From: Roseibacterium elongatum DSM 19469 | GTDB taxonomy: Bacteria; Pseudomonadota; Alphaproteobacteria; Rhodobacterales; Rhodobacteraceae | Direction: 5' to 3' | Length of the DNA: 64,000 nucleotides | Assembly: GCF_000590925.1 (NCBI RefSeq) | Contig: NZ_CP004372.1 | Location: 320,001-384,000 of the forward strand | Part shown: one piece after another, positions 26,285-36,525 of the stretch | How the letters are laid out: the number at the start of each line of letters is the position of its first letter | Position numbering within the stretch: position 1 is the first letter of the stretch | Notes under the pieces: model-generated | Database searches by the model: none | Told to the model about the DNA's origin: nothing | What the model saw: only the letters and a program-made list of their open reading frames with translations | Program-made: the position numbers and the translations under genes

Positions 26285-27657
26285 ATGGCGATCCGGTTTC
26301 TGCTGAATGGCGAGGCACAGGTGGTGGAGGCCGACCCGACGGTCACGCTGCTGGACTGGCTGCGCGAGGCGCGTCGCCTGACCGGCACCAAGGAAGGCTG
26401 CAACGAGGGCGATTGCGGTGCCTGCACGGTGATGGTGACGGATCAGGGTGGCGCACGGGCGCTGAACGCCTGCATCCTGTTTCTGCCGCAACTCGACGGC
26501 AAGGCCGTGCGCACGGTCGAGGGGATCGCGGGGGCCGACGGCACGCTGCACCCGGTGCAACAGGCGATGATCGACCATCACGGGTCGCAATGCGGGTTCT
26601 GCACGCCGGGCTTCGTCGTCTCGATGGCGACCGCGCATCTGAACGGGCGGACGGATCACGACGACCAACTCGCCGGGAATCTCTGCCGTTGCACGGGCTA
26701 TGCGCCGATCATCCGCGCCGCCGAGGCCGCCGCGGACGCCCCCGTGCCCGCCTGGATGCACGAGGATCTGGCCGCGCTGTCGGATGCGCCCGCAGCGGAA
26801 ACGCCCTTCATTCCCCGGACCTCGGACAATCTGGCCGAGTGGTACGCGGCCAACCCCGAGGCGACGCTGATCGCCGGGGCAACCGATGTGGGGCTGTGGG
26901 TGACCAAGGGGTTGCGCGACCTGTCCCCCGTGGCGTTTCTGAACCAATGCGAGGATTTGAAAGGGATTGTTGCCAATCAGGAAACAATCTGCGTCGGCGC
27001 GATGACCACCCTGGCCGAGTTCGGAGCGTTCATTGCCGACCGACACCCGAGCCTGGCCGAGATGATCCGCCGCTACGGCTCGGTCCAGGTGCGCAATGCC
27101 GCGACCATAGGGGGCAATATCGCCAATGGGTCGCCCATCGGGGACAGCCCGCCAGCGCTGATCGCGCTGGGGGCCACGCTGCATCTGCGCGAAAGGGGGG
27201 GACCGGGCGCAGCCTGCCGCTGGAGGAGTTCTTTGTCGATTACGGCAAGCAGGACCGGGCGCCGGGGGAGTTCGTCGAGGCCGTCAGTATTCCGGTCCAG
27301 CCCGACGCGGTACGGGTCTACAAACTGTCGAAACGGTTCGATCAGGACATTTCTGCCGTCTGCGGTGCGTTCAACATCGTGGTCGACGGGGGCACCGTCA
27401 CCGCCGTGCGCATCGCCTTTGGCGGCATGGGGGGGACGCCGAAACGCGCCGCCCGTGTGGAGGCGGCCCTGACCGGCCAGCCGTGGACCGAGGCGACGAT
27501 CACCGCCGCCCTGCCCGCATTCGCGCTGGATTACACCCCGATGAGCGACATGCGCGCCTCGGCCGCCTACCGGCTGGAGACAGCGCAGAACATGCTGTGG
27601 CGGGCCTATCACGACAGCGCGGGCGTGCCCGCCTCGGTGCTGGGGGTGCGGCCATGA
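26285..27657 (+). CDS. xdhA: Xanthine dehydrogenase small subunit XdhA (frameshifted as sequenced)
   Basis: This is the iron-sulfur and FAD subunit of xanthine dehydrogenase, which oxidises hypoxanthine and xanthine to urate. The first [2Fe-2S] cluster is [11 protein letters not shown], the second uses CGFCTPGFV and CRCTGY, and the FAD domain has [12 protein letters not shown] and [20 protein letters not shown]. After [12 protein letters not shown] the frame breaks at a G7 run (27195-27201). One additional G restores [20 protein letters not shown] and the rest of the domain to 27657. As sequenced, translation would stop at 27472. The stop at 27657 overlaps xdhB by 4 bases. It is either a sequencing error in a homopolymer or a recent null mutation. 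A start at 26276 is also possible. Confidence 0.85.
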
Positions 27658-30092
27658 GCGTGCACAAGCCCCTGCCCCATGACGCCGCCCGCCTGCATGT
27701 GACGGGCGCGGCGCGCTATGTCGATGACATCCCGACACCGGTCGATTGCCTGCACCTGGCCTTTGGCCTGTCTACGGTGGCGAAGGGGCGGATCACGGCG
27801 CTGGATCTGGACGCTGTGCGCGCCGCCGAAGGGGTTGTCGCGGTCCTATCTGCCGAGGATCTGAGCCCCAACCCCGATTGCAGCCCGTCAAACCATGACG
27901 AGCCGCTCTTGTCCGACGGCACGATCCATTATGCGGGCCAGCCGATCTTCCTTGTCGCGGCGACCTCGCATCTGTTGGCGCGCAAGGCCGCCGCGAAGGC
28001 CCGGATCGAGATCGCGGGAGACACGCCGATCCTGACCATCGACGAGGCGATAGCCGCCGACAGCCGCTTCGAGGACGGGCCGCGCATCTATGCCAAGGGC
28101 GATGTCGAGGCCGCTCTGGCCCGTGCGGCGCATGTCGTCGAGGGGCGCATCGAGATCGGAGGGCAGGAACATTTCTACCTCGAAGGGCAATCCGCCCTCG
28201 CCCTGCCCCAGGAAGGCGGCGATATGGTCGTGCAGTCCTCGTCCCAGCACCCGACCGAGATCCAGCACAAGGTGGCCGATGCGCTGGGGGTCCCGATGCA
28301 TGCCGTCCGGGTCGAGGTGCGCCGCATGGGCGGCGGGTTCGGCGGCAAGGAAAGCCAGGGCAATCACCTGGCCATCGCCTGCGCGCTGGTGGCCGCGCGC
28401 ACCGGGTGCCCCGCCAAGATGCGCTATGACCGCGACGACGATTTCGTCGTGACAGGCAAACGCCACGATGCGCGGATCGCCTATCGCGCGGGGGTGGATG
28501 CCGAAGGGAAGATCACGGGCATCGATTTCACCCATTACATCCGCTGCGGCTGGGCGATGGACCTGTCGCTGCCGGTGGCCGACCGGGCGATGCTGCATGC
28601 CGACAATGCTTACCTGTTGCCGGCGGCGCGGATCACCTCGCACCGGCTGAAGACCAACACGCAAAGCGCCACGGCGTTTCGCGGCTTTGGCGGGCCGCAG
28701 GGGATGGTGGGGATCGAGCGGGTCATGGACCATATCGCCCACAGCCTTGGGATGGACCCGTTGGCATTGCGCCGCCTGAATTACTATGCACCGGCCAAGG
28801 GGACTGCGAAGGACGGCGAGGCCGCCGTTGCGACACCGGGCGGGCGGCTGGACACGGCCGATCTGGCTGGGCGCGGCTCGGTCAAGGTCGAGACCGGCGC
28901 AGGCCATGCCAAGCGCTTTGGCGGGGCGCATTCGCCGGTGCCAAGTGTGGAACTCGGCAACACGACGCCCTATGGCATGAAGGTCGAGGATTTCATCCTG
29001 CACCCGATGACCGAGGCGCTGGCCGATGCGTGCGATTACGAAGGACGCCGCGCGCAGGTGGCAGAGTGGAACGCCGAAAACCCGGTGCTGAAACGCGGCA
29101 TCGCGATGACGCCGGTGAAATTCGGCATCTCCTTCACCCTGACCCACCTGAACCAGGCGGGCGCGCTTGTGCATGTCTACCAGGACGGCTCGATCCACAT
29201 GAACCACGGCGGGACCGAGATGGGACAGGGCCTGTTCCAGAAGGTGGCACAGGTGGCCGCCGACCGGTTCGGCGTGGGGATGGACCGCGTGAGGATCACG
29301 GCCACCGATACGGGCAAGGTGCCCAACACCTCGGCCACGGCGGCCAGTTCCGGCAGCGATTTGAACGGCATGGCCGTCAAGGCCGCCTGTGACGAGATCC
29401 GGGGCCGGATCGCCGGTGTGGTGGCCGAGGAATTGCAGGCCGACCCGGCCAGCGTGGTGTTCGAGGACGGTCAGGTGGTTGCGGGCGGGGCCTCGATGCC
29501 CTTCGACGAGGCGGTGAAGCGCACCTACATGGCGCGCGTCAGCCTGTCGGCGACGGGGTATTACAAGACGCCCAAGATCGCGTGGGACCGGATCAAGGGA
29601 CAGGGGCGGCCGTTCTTCTATTTCGCCTATGGCGTCGCCTGTTCCGAGGTGGTGATCGACACGCTGACCGGCGAGAACCGGGTGCTGCGCACCGATATCC
29701 TGCATGATGCGGGCGCCTCGCTGAACCCGGCGCTGGACATTGGGCAGATCGAGGGCGGGTTCGTCCAGGGCGCGGGCTGGCTGACAATGGAGGAACTGGT
29801 CTGGGACGATGCGGGCCGGCTGCGCACCCATGCGCCCTCGACCTACAAGATCCCGGCCTGTTCGGATCGCCCCGAGCTGTTCAACGTCGCGCTTTGGGAC
29901 GATCCGAACCGCGAGGACACGATCTATCGCTCGAAGGCCGTGGGCGAGCCACCCTTCATGCTGGGGATCAGTGTGTTTTCAGCGCTTGGGAACGCCTGCG
30001 CGGCCTGCGGCCCGCAGTTTCCCGACCTGCAAGCCCCCGCCACGCCCGAGGCCGTGCTGGCCGCCGTCAAGCGGGCCAAGGGCGCGGCGTGA
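27654..30092 (+). CDS. xdhB: Xanthine dehydrogenase molybdopterin subunit XdhB
   Basis: This 812-residue large subunit carries the molybdenum cofactor site. Recognisable elements are [49 protein letters not shown] (20 residues) and the catalytic glutamate in [11 protein letters not shown] near the C-terminus. The frame is complete and overlaps both neighbours by 4 bases. An intact xdhB beside a broken xdhA argues that the xdhA lesion is recent or artefactual. Confidence 0.95.
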   Translation: MSVHKPLPHDAARLHVTGAARYVDDIPTPVDCLHLAFGLSTVAKGRITALDLDAVRAAEGVVAVLSAEDLSPNPDCSPSNHDEPLLSDGTIHYAGQPIFLVAATSHLLARKAAAKARIEIAGDTPILTIDEAIAADSRFEDGPRIYAKGDVEAALARAAHVVEGRIEIGGQEHFYLEGQSALALPQEGGDMVVQSSSQHPTEIQHKVADALGVPMHAVRVEVRRMGGGFGGKESQGNHLAIACALVAARTGCPAKMRYDRDDDFVVTGKRHDARIAYRAGVDAEGKITGIDFTHYIRCGWAMDLSLPVADRAMLHADNAYLLPAARITSHRLKTNTQSATAFRGFGGPQGMVGIERVMDHIAHSLGMDPLALRRLNYYAPAKGTAKDGEAAVATPGGRLDTADLAGRGSVKVETGAGHAKRFGGAHSPVPSVELGNTTPYGMKVEDFILHPMTEALADACDYEGRRAQVAEWNAENPVLKRGIAMTPVKFGISFTLTHLNQAGALVHVYQDGSIHMNHGGTEMGQGLFQKVAQVAADRFGVGMDRVRITATDTGKVPNTSATAASSGSDLNGMAVKAACDEIRGRIAGVVAEELQADPASVVFEDGQVVAGGASMPFDEAVKRTYMARVSLSATGYYKTPKIAWDRIKGQGRPFFYFAYGVACSEVVIDTLTGENRVLRTDILHDAGASLNPALDIGQIEGGFVQGAGWLTMEELVWDDAGRLRTHAPSTYKIPACSDRPELFNVALWDDPNREDTIYRSKAVGEPPFMLGISVFSALGNACAACGPQFPDLQAPATPEAVLAAVKRAKGAA

Positions 30093-30856
30093 GCGGCATT
30101 CGCGTCACGGTGACGGGCACGCGCGGGTCCGCCCCGCGCGAGGTCGGGGCGGCGATGCTGGTCTTTGCGGACAGGACCCTTGGGACGATCGGTGGCGGCG
30201 CGCTGGAATGGCAGGCGATGGACATCGCCCGGCGCATGATCGCCGACGGTGAGGCGCGGGCGGAACGCACCATCGCGCTTGGCCCCGCGCTTGGCCAGTG
30301 CTGCGGCGGGGTGGTCACGCTGCGCTTCGAGACGGCCGAGGGGATCGACCCGCCCCCCGGCGTGCCCCTCTGGGTCTGGGGCGCGGGACATGTGGGGCGC
30401 GCCATCGTGGCGACCCTCGCCCCGCTGCCCCATGTCGCGATCACCTGGATCGACACGGCAACCGACCGCTTCCCTGCGGAAATCCCCCACGACGTCACGC
30501 GCCTGATCGCCGCCGAGCCACCGCGTGCGATGGCCCATGCACCGGTGCAGGCGCATCATCTGATCCTGACCTACAGCCACGAGATCGACCTCGCGCTATG
30601 CCATGCGGCGCTGACCCACGGGTTCGCGCGGTGCGGGCTGATCGGCTCAGGAACAAAATGGGCGCGATTTCGCACGCGCCTTGGCGCCTTGGGGCATGCA
30701 GATGCTGAAATTTCGCGCATTGACTGCCCGATTGGCGACCCGAGCCTGGGGAAACACCCCCAGGCCATTGCCGTTGGGGTCGCTGCAAGGCTACTGAAAG
30801 GGCAAATGCACAAGGATTCGGCAGAACGGCCGGACGGGGGACATCAGGGGACATGA
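30089..30856 (+). CDS. xdhC: XdhC, molybdenum-cofactor chaperone for xanthine dehydrogenase
   Basis: This 255-residue XdhC/CoxI-family protein inserts sulfurated molybdenum cofactor into XdhB. The N-terminal CoxI domain has GSAPREVGAAMLV and LGTIGGGALEWQAM, with a CC pair in GQCCGGVV near residue 71. The C-terminal part is Rossmann-like (WVWGAGHVGRAIV, GLIGSGTKWARF). It starts from GTG overlapping the xdhB stop. It ends 13 bases before the ABC ATPase gene, so the purine oxidation and uptake genes form one transcription unit. Confidence 0.92.
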   Translation: MSGIRVTVTGTRGSAPREVGAAMLVFADRTLGTIGGGALEWQAMDIARRMIADGEARAERTIALGPALGQCCGGVVTLRFETAEGIDPPPGVPLWVWGAGHVGRAIVATLAPLPHVAITWIDTATDRFPAEIPHDVTRLIAAEPPRAMAHAPVQAHHLILTYSHEIDLALCHAALTHGFARCGLIGSGTKWARFRTRLGALGHADAEISRIDCPIGDPSLGKHPQAIAVGVAARLLKGQMHKDSAERPDGGHQGT

Positions 30857-30869
30857 AGGGACGCCACCT

Positions 30870-32390
30870 TTGAGCGCACTCCTTGAGATCAAGGGGCTGA
30901 CCAAGGCCTATCCCGGCGTCGTCGCGAATGACGACGTGTCCTTCGCGATTCAACCGGGCGAGGTGCATGCCCTGCTGGGCGAGAACGGCGCGGGCAAATC
31001 CACGCTTGTCAAGATGATCTACGGGCTGGTACGGCCCGATGCCGGGACGATGACGCTTAACGGCGCGCCCTATGCCCCGAGCGAGCCGCGCGCCGCCCGC
31101 GCCGCAGGCGTGGCGATGGTGTTCCAGCATTTCAGCCTGTTCGAGGCGCTGAGCGTCGCCGAGAACATCGCGCTTGGCATGGAAAACCCACCCAAACCGC
31201 GCGACCTTGCGCAGCGCATCCACGATGTCAGCCGCGCCTATGGCCTGCCGCTCGACCCCGCGCGTCTGGTGGGCGACCTCAGCGCAGGGGAACGTCAGCG
31301 GGTCGAGATCATCCGCTGCCTTTTGCAGGACCCCAAGCTGCTGATCATGGACGAGCCGACCAGCGTTCTGACCCCGCAAGAGGTCGAGATCCTGTTTCAC
31401 ACCCTGCGCAAGCTGTCGTCCGAGGGCACGGCGATCCTCTATATCAGCCACAAGCTCGAGGAGATCCGCACCCTGTGCGACGCGGCAACGATCCTGCGGC
31501 TGGGCAAGGTGGTGGGCGAGTGCACCCCGCGCGAGGTGTCGGCGGCGCAGATGGCCGAGATGATGGTGGGCAAATCGCTCAGCCAACCGGCGCGGGAAAC
31601 GGCCGAACCGGGCAAAGTGTTGTTGACCGTCGCGGGCCTGTCGCTGGAGCCGACCAGCCCCTTCGGCACGCCGCTGCGCCATGTGGGCCTCGAGGTGCGG
31701 GCGGGCGAGGTGCTGGGCATCGGCGGTGTCGCGGGAAACGGGCAGGATGAATTGCTGGCCGCGCTGTCGGGCGAGCGGCGCAGCGCACCGGGCGCGATCG
31801 AGTTCAAGGGCGCGCCCATCGGCGACACGGACCCCGAGGCGCGGCGCAAGCTGGGGCTGCTCTGCGCGCCCGAGGAACGCCTGGGCCATGCCGCCGCCCC
31901 CGACATGAGCCTGACCGAGAATGCCGTGCTGACGGCGCGCACCCGCAAGGCGCTGGATCGCAACGGCTTTGTCGGCTGGGCCAAGGCGCGAGGCTTTGCC
32001 GAGGATATCATCGCGCAGTTCGACGTGCGCACCCCCGGCCCGGACGTGGCCGCGCGCGCACTGTCGGGGGGGAACCTGCAGAAATACGTGATCGGGCGTG
32101 AGATCCTGCAAGACCCTGACGTTCTGGTGGTGAACCAGCCCACATGGGGCGTGGATGCCAGCGCGGCCGCCGCGATCCGGCAGGCGCTGCTGGATCTGGC
32201 GCAGGGTGGTGCTGCGGTGATCGTCATCAGCCAGGATCTGGACGAGTTGCTGGAAATCTCGGACCGGTTCTGCGCGCTGAACGAGGGGCGGCTGTCGGCC
32301 CCGCGCCCGGCACGCGACCTGTCGATGGAGGAGATCGGCCTGATGCTGGGCGGGGCCCATGACATGCACGAGGTGGAGGCCGCGCCATGA
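30870..32390 (+). CDS. BMP-type (nucleoside/purine) ABC transporter ATP-binding protein
   Basis: This 506-residue protein has two fused ATPase domains, as in RbsA/MglA and the NupA/BmpB-type transporters. Domain 1 has GENGAGKST near residue 38, LSAGERQ and LLIMDEPTSVLTP. Domain 2 has a degenerate Walker A (GVAGNGQDEL), LSGGNLQKYVIGREI and VVNQPTWGVD, the degenerate second site typical of this group. It starts from TTG after GAAGGG; no better start is present. It overlaps the following permease gene by 4 bases. Confidence 0.9.
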   Translation: MSALLEIKGLTKAYPGVVANDDVSFAIQPGEVHALLGENGAGKSTLVKMIYGLVRPDAGTMTLNGAPYAPSEPRAARAAGVAMVFQHFSLFEALSVAENIALGMENPPKPRDLAQRIHDVSRAYGLPLDPARLVGDLSAGERQRVEIIRCLLQDPKLLIMDEPTSVLTPQEVEILFHTLRKLSSEGTAILYISHKLEEIRTLCDAATILRLGKVVGECTPREVSAAQMAEMMVGKSLSQPARETAEPGKVLLTVAGLSLEPTSPFGTPLRHVGLEVRAGEVLGIGGVAGNGQDELLAALSGERRSAPGAIEFKGAPIGDTDPEARRKLGLLCAPEERLGHAAAPDMSLTENAVLTARTRKALDRNGFVGWAKARGFAEDIIAQFDVRTPGPDVAARALSGGNLQKYVIGREILQDPDVLVVNQPTWGVDASAAAAIRQALLDLAQGGAAVIVISQDLDELLEISDRFCALNEGRLSAPRPARDLSMEEIGLMLGGAHDMHEVEAAP

Positions 32391-33474
32391 TCCGCCTTGA
32401 AAAACGCCCCACGCCCTCGCGCTTCTGGACGCTATCGACCCCTGTCATCGCCGTCCTGCTGACCATGATCGCGGGCGGGCTGATGTTCGCGGCCCTCGGG
32501 CAGGACCCGGTCGAGGCGATCCGCGTCATCTTTTGGGACCCGCTGTTTCACCCGCAATTCGCCAGCTATTCGCGGCCGCAACTGCTGGTGAAAGCCGGGC
32601 CGCTGATCCTGATCGCCATCGGCCTGTCGCTGGGGTTTCGCGCGGGCATCTGGAATATCGGGGCCGAAGGGCAGTACATCATCGGTGCGATCTGCGGCGC
32701 GGCCTTTGGCCTGGCGCTCTACCCGTCCGAGAATGTCCTGATCTTCCCTGGCATGGTCATCATCGGTGCGCTTGGCGGCTGGGCCTGGGCGATGATCCCC
32801 GGCGTTCTGAAAACGCGGTTTCGCACCAACGAGATCCTCGTTTCGCTGCTGCTGGTTTACGTGGCCGAAGCGATCCTCGCCTCGGCCGCGACAAGCTGGT
32901 TGCGCAACCCCGAGGCGCGCGGCTTTCCGGGCAGCCGCAACCTGGCCCGTCATCCCGGCACCGACAATCCCGAACTGATCGCAGGCACGGGCATGCATTG
33001 GGGCGTCGTCGCCGCCTTCATCGCCGTGATCGGGGCCTACGTGCTGCTGAACCGTCACGTGCTGGGTTACCAGATCAAGCTGGCGGGCCAGGCCCCCGCG
33101 CCGCGCGCTTTGCCGGGGTCGAGCCTGCGCGCCTGGTGCTGCTGTGCCTTGGGGTGTCGGGCGCAATGGCCGGCATCGCAGGCCTGTTCGAAGTGTCGGG
33201 GCCCGCGGGCCAGATCAGCATCGATTTCAACTCGGGCTACGGGTTCACCGCGATCATCGTGGCCTTCCTGGGGCGGCTGCATCCGGTGGGCATCCTGATG
33301 GCGGGGCTGTTGATGGCGCTGACCTATATCGGCGGTGAACTGGCGCAGCTGATGCTGGGCGTGCCCGCCCCGGCGATCCAGGCTTTCCAGGGGATGCTGC
33401 TGTTCTTCCTGCTGGCACTCGACGTTCTGTCGAATTTCCGCATCCGCTTCGGCACGGGGAGGGCCGCCGCATGA
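32387..33474 (+). CDS. BMP-type ABC transporter permease 1 (frameshifted as sequenced)
   Basis: The N-terminal 235 residues (MIRLEKRPTPSRFW onward, with GFRAGIWNIGAEGQYIIGA) belong to the BPD_transp_2 permease family. The frame is lost at a C5 run (33093-33097): adding one C gives QAPRAARFAGVEPARLVLLC and continues through AIIVAFLGRLHPVGILMAGL to the stop at 33474. As sequenced, the first frame ends at 33298. The downstream permease overlaps the corrected stop by 4 bases, supporting the corrected reading. It is either a sequencing error or a recent mutation. Confidence 0.85.
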
Positions 33475-34394
33475 GCATCGACCTTGTCGCCCTGATCGTG
33501 GCGCTGATCACCGTCTCCACGCCTGTGCTGCTGGCCGCGATCGGGGAATTGGTGGTCGAGAAATCGGGCGTCCTGAACCTGGGCGTCGAGGGGATGATGA
33601 TCACCGGCGCGGTGGTGGGGTTCATCACCGCGGTCGAGACCGGATCGCCGATGCTGGCCTTTTTGGCCGGTATGGGGGGCGGCATGGCGCTGTCGCTGAT
33701 CTTTGCCGTCCTGACGCAGGTGCTGCTGTCGAACCAGGTGGCGACGGGGCTTGCCCTCACGCTCTTCGGGCTTGGCCTGTCGGCGCTGCTGGGGGTGGGC
33801 TATCCCGGTGCCAGCGTCCCGTCCGTGGCCGATCCGTTCCCCGCCGCGATGGCCGAGATCCCGGTGATCGGCCCGATCCTGTTCGGCCATTCGCTGATCA
33901 CCTACCTGTCGGTCCTGCTGGTCGCGGGCGTCTGGTATGTGCTGGCCCATACGCGCACCGGCCTGATCCTGCGCGCCACCGGAGAAAGCCACGAGGCCGC
34001 TCATGCCCTGGGCTACAAGGTGGTGCGCATCCGCATCCTCGCCATCCTGTTCGGGGGCGCCTGCGCGGGCCTTGGCGGGGCCTTCCTGTCGGTGGTGCGC
34101 GTGCAGAACTGGATCGAGGGGATGACGGCGGGCGCGGGCTGGATCGCGCTGGCGCTGGTGGTGTTTGCCAGCTGGAAACCGTGGCGTGTGCTGTTTGGGG
34201 CCTACCTGTTCGGCGGCATCGCGGCGCTGCAACTGCGCCTGCAAGCCGCCGAGATCGGTGTGCCCGTCGCGCTGCTGGATGCCTCGCCCTACCTCGTGAC
34301 GATCCTCGTGCTTGTCCTGATTTCGTCGGACCGCTCGCGCGCGGCACTGAATGCGCCTGCAGCCCTTGGCCGCGTCTTCCACGCCTCGAGCTAG
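33471..34394 (+). CDS. BMP-type ABC transporter permease 2
   Basis: This 307-residue integral membrane permease is of the BPD_transp_2 family, partner of permease 1. It contains SGVLNLGVEGMMITGAVVGF (20 residues) and the loop RATGESHEAAHALGYKVVRI near residue 165, both typical of nucleoside/purine importer permeases. The frame is intact. It is followed after 61 bases by the ion channel gene, not directly by the binding protein. Confidence 0.92.
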   Translation: MSIDLVALIVALITVSTPVLLAAIGELVVEKSGVLNLGVEGMMITGAVVGFITAVETGSPMLAFLAGMGGGMALSLIFAVLTQVLLSNQVATGLALTLFGLGLSALLGVGYPGASVPSVADPFPAAMAEIPVIGPILFGHSLITYLSVLLVAGVWYVLAHTRTGLILRATGESHEAAHALGYKVVRIRILAILFGGACAGLGGAFLSVVRVQNWIEGMTAGAGWIALALVVFASWKPWRVLFGAYLFGGIAALQLRLQAAEIGVPVALLDASPYLVTILVLVLISSDRSRAALNAPAALGRVFHASS

Positions 34395-34455
34395 ACTTGA
34401 CCATGCCCCCTGTCCCGTCACCAAGACAAAAGCGAAAGGCTGACCCATAGCGCCC

Positions 34456-35229
34456 ATGCATCGCAGCGACATCATCGAGATCCTCGACGGCACGCATCCG
34501 CGTGTCGGTCGGCGCGTGGCGCTGGCGATCTATGCGCTTATCGTGATCTCGGCCGTGATCATCGCGCTGGAAACCCTGCCCGCGCTGTCGCCCGAGTTTC
34601 GACAGCTGCTGCGCTGGGGCGAGGCCGCGATCCTGGCGCTGTTTGCGGTGGAATACGTCACGCGGCTGATCTGCTCGCCCCGGCCACAGCATTACGCGGT
34701 CAGTTTCTGGGGCATCATCGATTTCATCGCCATCGTGCCGGCGGTGCTGTTCCTGTTTCCCGATCTCATCACGGTCCGCGCGCTGCGGCTTTTGCGCCTT
34801 GTGCGCCTGCTCAAGCTGTTCAAGGCGAACCGGGCGCTCGACCGGATCGCGCGCGCCTTCGAACAGACCAAGGCCGAGCTGCTGATCTTCAGCTTCGTCT
34901 CGACCGTGATCCTGTATCTCGCCGCCGTCGGCATCTACCATTTCGAGCGCGAGGCACAGCCCGAGTTCTTCGGCTCGATTCCCGCCAGCCTGTGGTGGGC
35001 GCTCTCGACGCTGACCACGGTGGGCTACGGCGATGTCTACCCGGTCACCACGGGCGGGCGCATCTTCACCGGCTGTGTTCTGCTGGTGGGCCTCGGCGTC
35101 GTGGCCGTGCCCGCCGGCCTGATCACCGTGGCCCTGATCGAACAGACGCACGAGGAACAGGCGGCACGGGCCGCCCGACCCCCGCAAGACGAAACCCCGC
35201 AATCCAACACGGAGGATGAACTGACATGA
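34456..35229 (+). CDS. Voltage-gated-type potassium channel
   Basis: This 257-residue six-helix cation channel has a candidate S4 voltage sensor, RALRLLRLVRLLKLFK (about residues 110-125), with Arg/Lys every third or fourth position. A pore helix and the potassium selectivity filter STLTTVGYGDVYPVT follow near residue 190. A short charged C-terminal tail follows S6, with no RCK/TrkA domain. It is embedded between a permease gene and the binding-protein gene of a purine transporter and overlaps the latter by 4 bases, so it is co-translated with it. A functional link to nucleoside uptake is not established. Confidence 0.88.
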   Translation: MHRSDIIEILDGTHPRVGRRVALAIYALIVISAVIIALETLPALSPEFRQLLRWGEAAILALFAVEYVTRLICSPRPQHYAVSFWGIIDFIAIVPAVLFLFPDLITVRALRLLRLVRLLKLFKANRALDRIARAFEQTKAELLIFSFVSTVILYLAAVGIYHFEREAQPEFFGSIPASLWWALSTLTTVGYGDVYPVTTGGRIFTGCVLLVGLGVVAVPAGLITVALIEQTHEEQAARAARPPQDETPQSNTEDELT

Positions 35230-36308
35230 AATCCATGACCAAACTGCTGGCCAGTGCCGCACTGGCCACCGCGACCTTGACGGGCGCGGCCATGGCCCAG
35301 GACGATCCGTTCGAGATCGGCTTTGTCTATGTCGGCGCGACGGGCGATTACGGCTGGACCTACGAACACGACCAGGGCCGACAGGCCGTCGAGGAGCATT
35401 TCGGCGACGCGGTCGAAACCACCTTTGTCGAGAACGTCCCCGAGGGCGCCGATGCCGAGCGCGTGATCACCCAGATGATCCTGGGCGGCGCCGACATGAT
35501 CTTCACCACCTCCTTCGGCTTCATGGACGCCACCAACAATGTCGCGGCCCGCTTCCCCGACGTGTATTTCGAGCATGCCACTGGCTATCGCCGTGACACC
35601 CCCAACGTCTCGACCTACTCGTCGCGCTTCTACGAAGGCCGCGCCGTGATCGGCCATATCGCGGGTCATCTGACCGAAACGAACACGATCGGCTACATCG
35701 CCTCCTACCCGATCCCCGAGGTCATCCGCGGCATCAACTCGGCCTTCCTGCACGCCCGCGAGGTGAACCCCGATGTCGAGATGCGCGTCGTCTGGGTCTA
35801 CACCTGGTTCGACCCGGCCGCCGAGGCCGACGCCGCCCAGGCCCTGATCGATGCGGGCGTGGACGTGCTGATGCAGCACACCGACTCGACCGCGCCGCAA
35901 ACCGTCGCGCAAGAGGCCGGCATCCTGTCCTTCGGCCAGGCCTCCGACATGATCCAGTTCGCACCGCGCCCGCGCGTCGCCTCGATCATCGACAACTGGT
36001 CGCCCTATTATATCGAGCGCGTCGGTGCCGCGATGGACGGCACCTGGGAAAGCACCGACACCTTTGGCGGCATCGACACCGGGATGGTCGTGATCGGCGA
36101 AATGACCGAGGTCATTCCCGAAGACGTCCGCGCCTCGGCCCAGGCCATGATCGACGCGATCGGGGCGGGCGAGTACCACCCCTTCACCGGCCCGATCAAT
36201 CGCCAGGACGGCACCGCCTGGCTGGCCGAGGGTGAAGTGGCCGATGACGCAACCCTCATCGGCATGGATTTCTATGTCGAGGGTCTGACCGGCGAAATCC
36301 CGAACTGA
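35226..36308 (+). CDS. BMP-family ABC transporter substrate-binding protein
   Basis: This 360-residue periplasmic protein has a signal peptide, MKSMTKLLASAALATATLTG, cleaved after AAMA and before QDDPF. The BMP/PnrA-like family binds nucleosides or purines: FEIGFVYVGATGDYGWTYEH is in the position of the typical ligand-loop region and YSSRFYEGRAVIGHIAGHLT (20 residues) is the conserved hinge segment. The ATG overlaps the channel stop by 4 bases. It is the last gene of the xdh-transporter operon and is followed by a strong terminator. Confidence 0.92.
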   Translation: MKSMTKLLASAALATATLTGAAMAQDDPFEIGFVYVGATGDYGWTYEHDQGRQAVEEHFGDAVETTFVENVPEGADAERVITQMILGGADMIFTTSFGFMDATNNVAARFPDVYFEHATGYRRDTPNVSTYSSRFYEGRAVIGHIAGHLTETNTIGYIASYPIPEVIRGINSAFLHAREVNPDVEMRVVWVYTWFDPAAEADAAQALIDAGVDVLMQHTDSTAPQTVAQEAGILSFGQASDMIQFAPRPRVASIIDNWSPYYIERVGAAMDGTWESTDTFGGIDTGMVVIGEMTEVIPEDVRASAQAMIDAIGAGEYHPFTGPINRQDGTAWLAEGEVADDATLIGMDFYVEGLTGEIPN

Positions 36309-36336
36309 CCCCGGCAGCGCGTTCACACAGGCAGAA

Positions 36337-36364
36337 AGGCCCGCGCCCGTCGCGGGCCTTTTTT
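36337..36364 (+). terminator. Rho-independent terminator of the purine operon
   Basis: A 9-bp perfect stem (36337-36345 with 36351-36359), loop CCCGT and six T residues lie 28 bases after the binding-protein stop. Confidence 0.9.
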
Positions 36365-36403
36365 GGGTCCGGGCACGCGCCGCCGGCTGTCGCGCAGCCC
36401 CGC

Positions 36404-36469
36404 CCCATCTTTATCCCTCAAATATGCAACGGCGCGACAGCGCCGGCGTCGCAAGGGGCTCGATGCCCC
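36404..36469 (+). repeat. Dispersed intergenic repeat, copy A
   Basis: The 13-base core CCCATCTTTATCC (36404-36416), an A/T-rich stretch and a GC hairpin (GGGGC and GCCCC, 36455-36469) repeat the arrangement at 20221-20273. The core is also bracketed by a second inverted repeat, 36382-36395 with 36432-36447. It lies between the operon terminator and the next gene. Confidence 0.55.
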
Positions 36470-36525
36470 GCGTGGCGCGCCCAGCCCCCCTTGCAACGCC
36501 CCACATCCCATGCAACCAGACTGAA

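Noticed and set aside
27888..29831. A 647-codon minus-strand frame opposite xdhB
   Set aside because: Shadow frame; xdhB is intact and conserved across the whole length.
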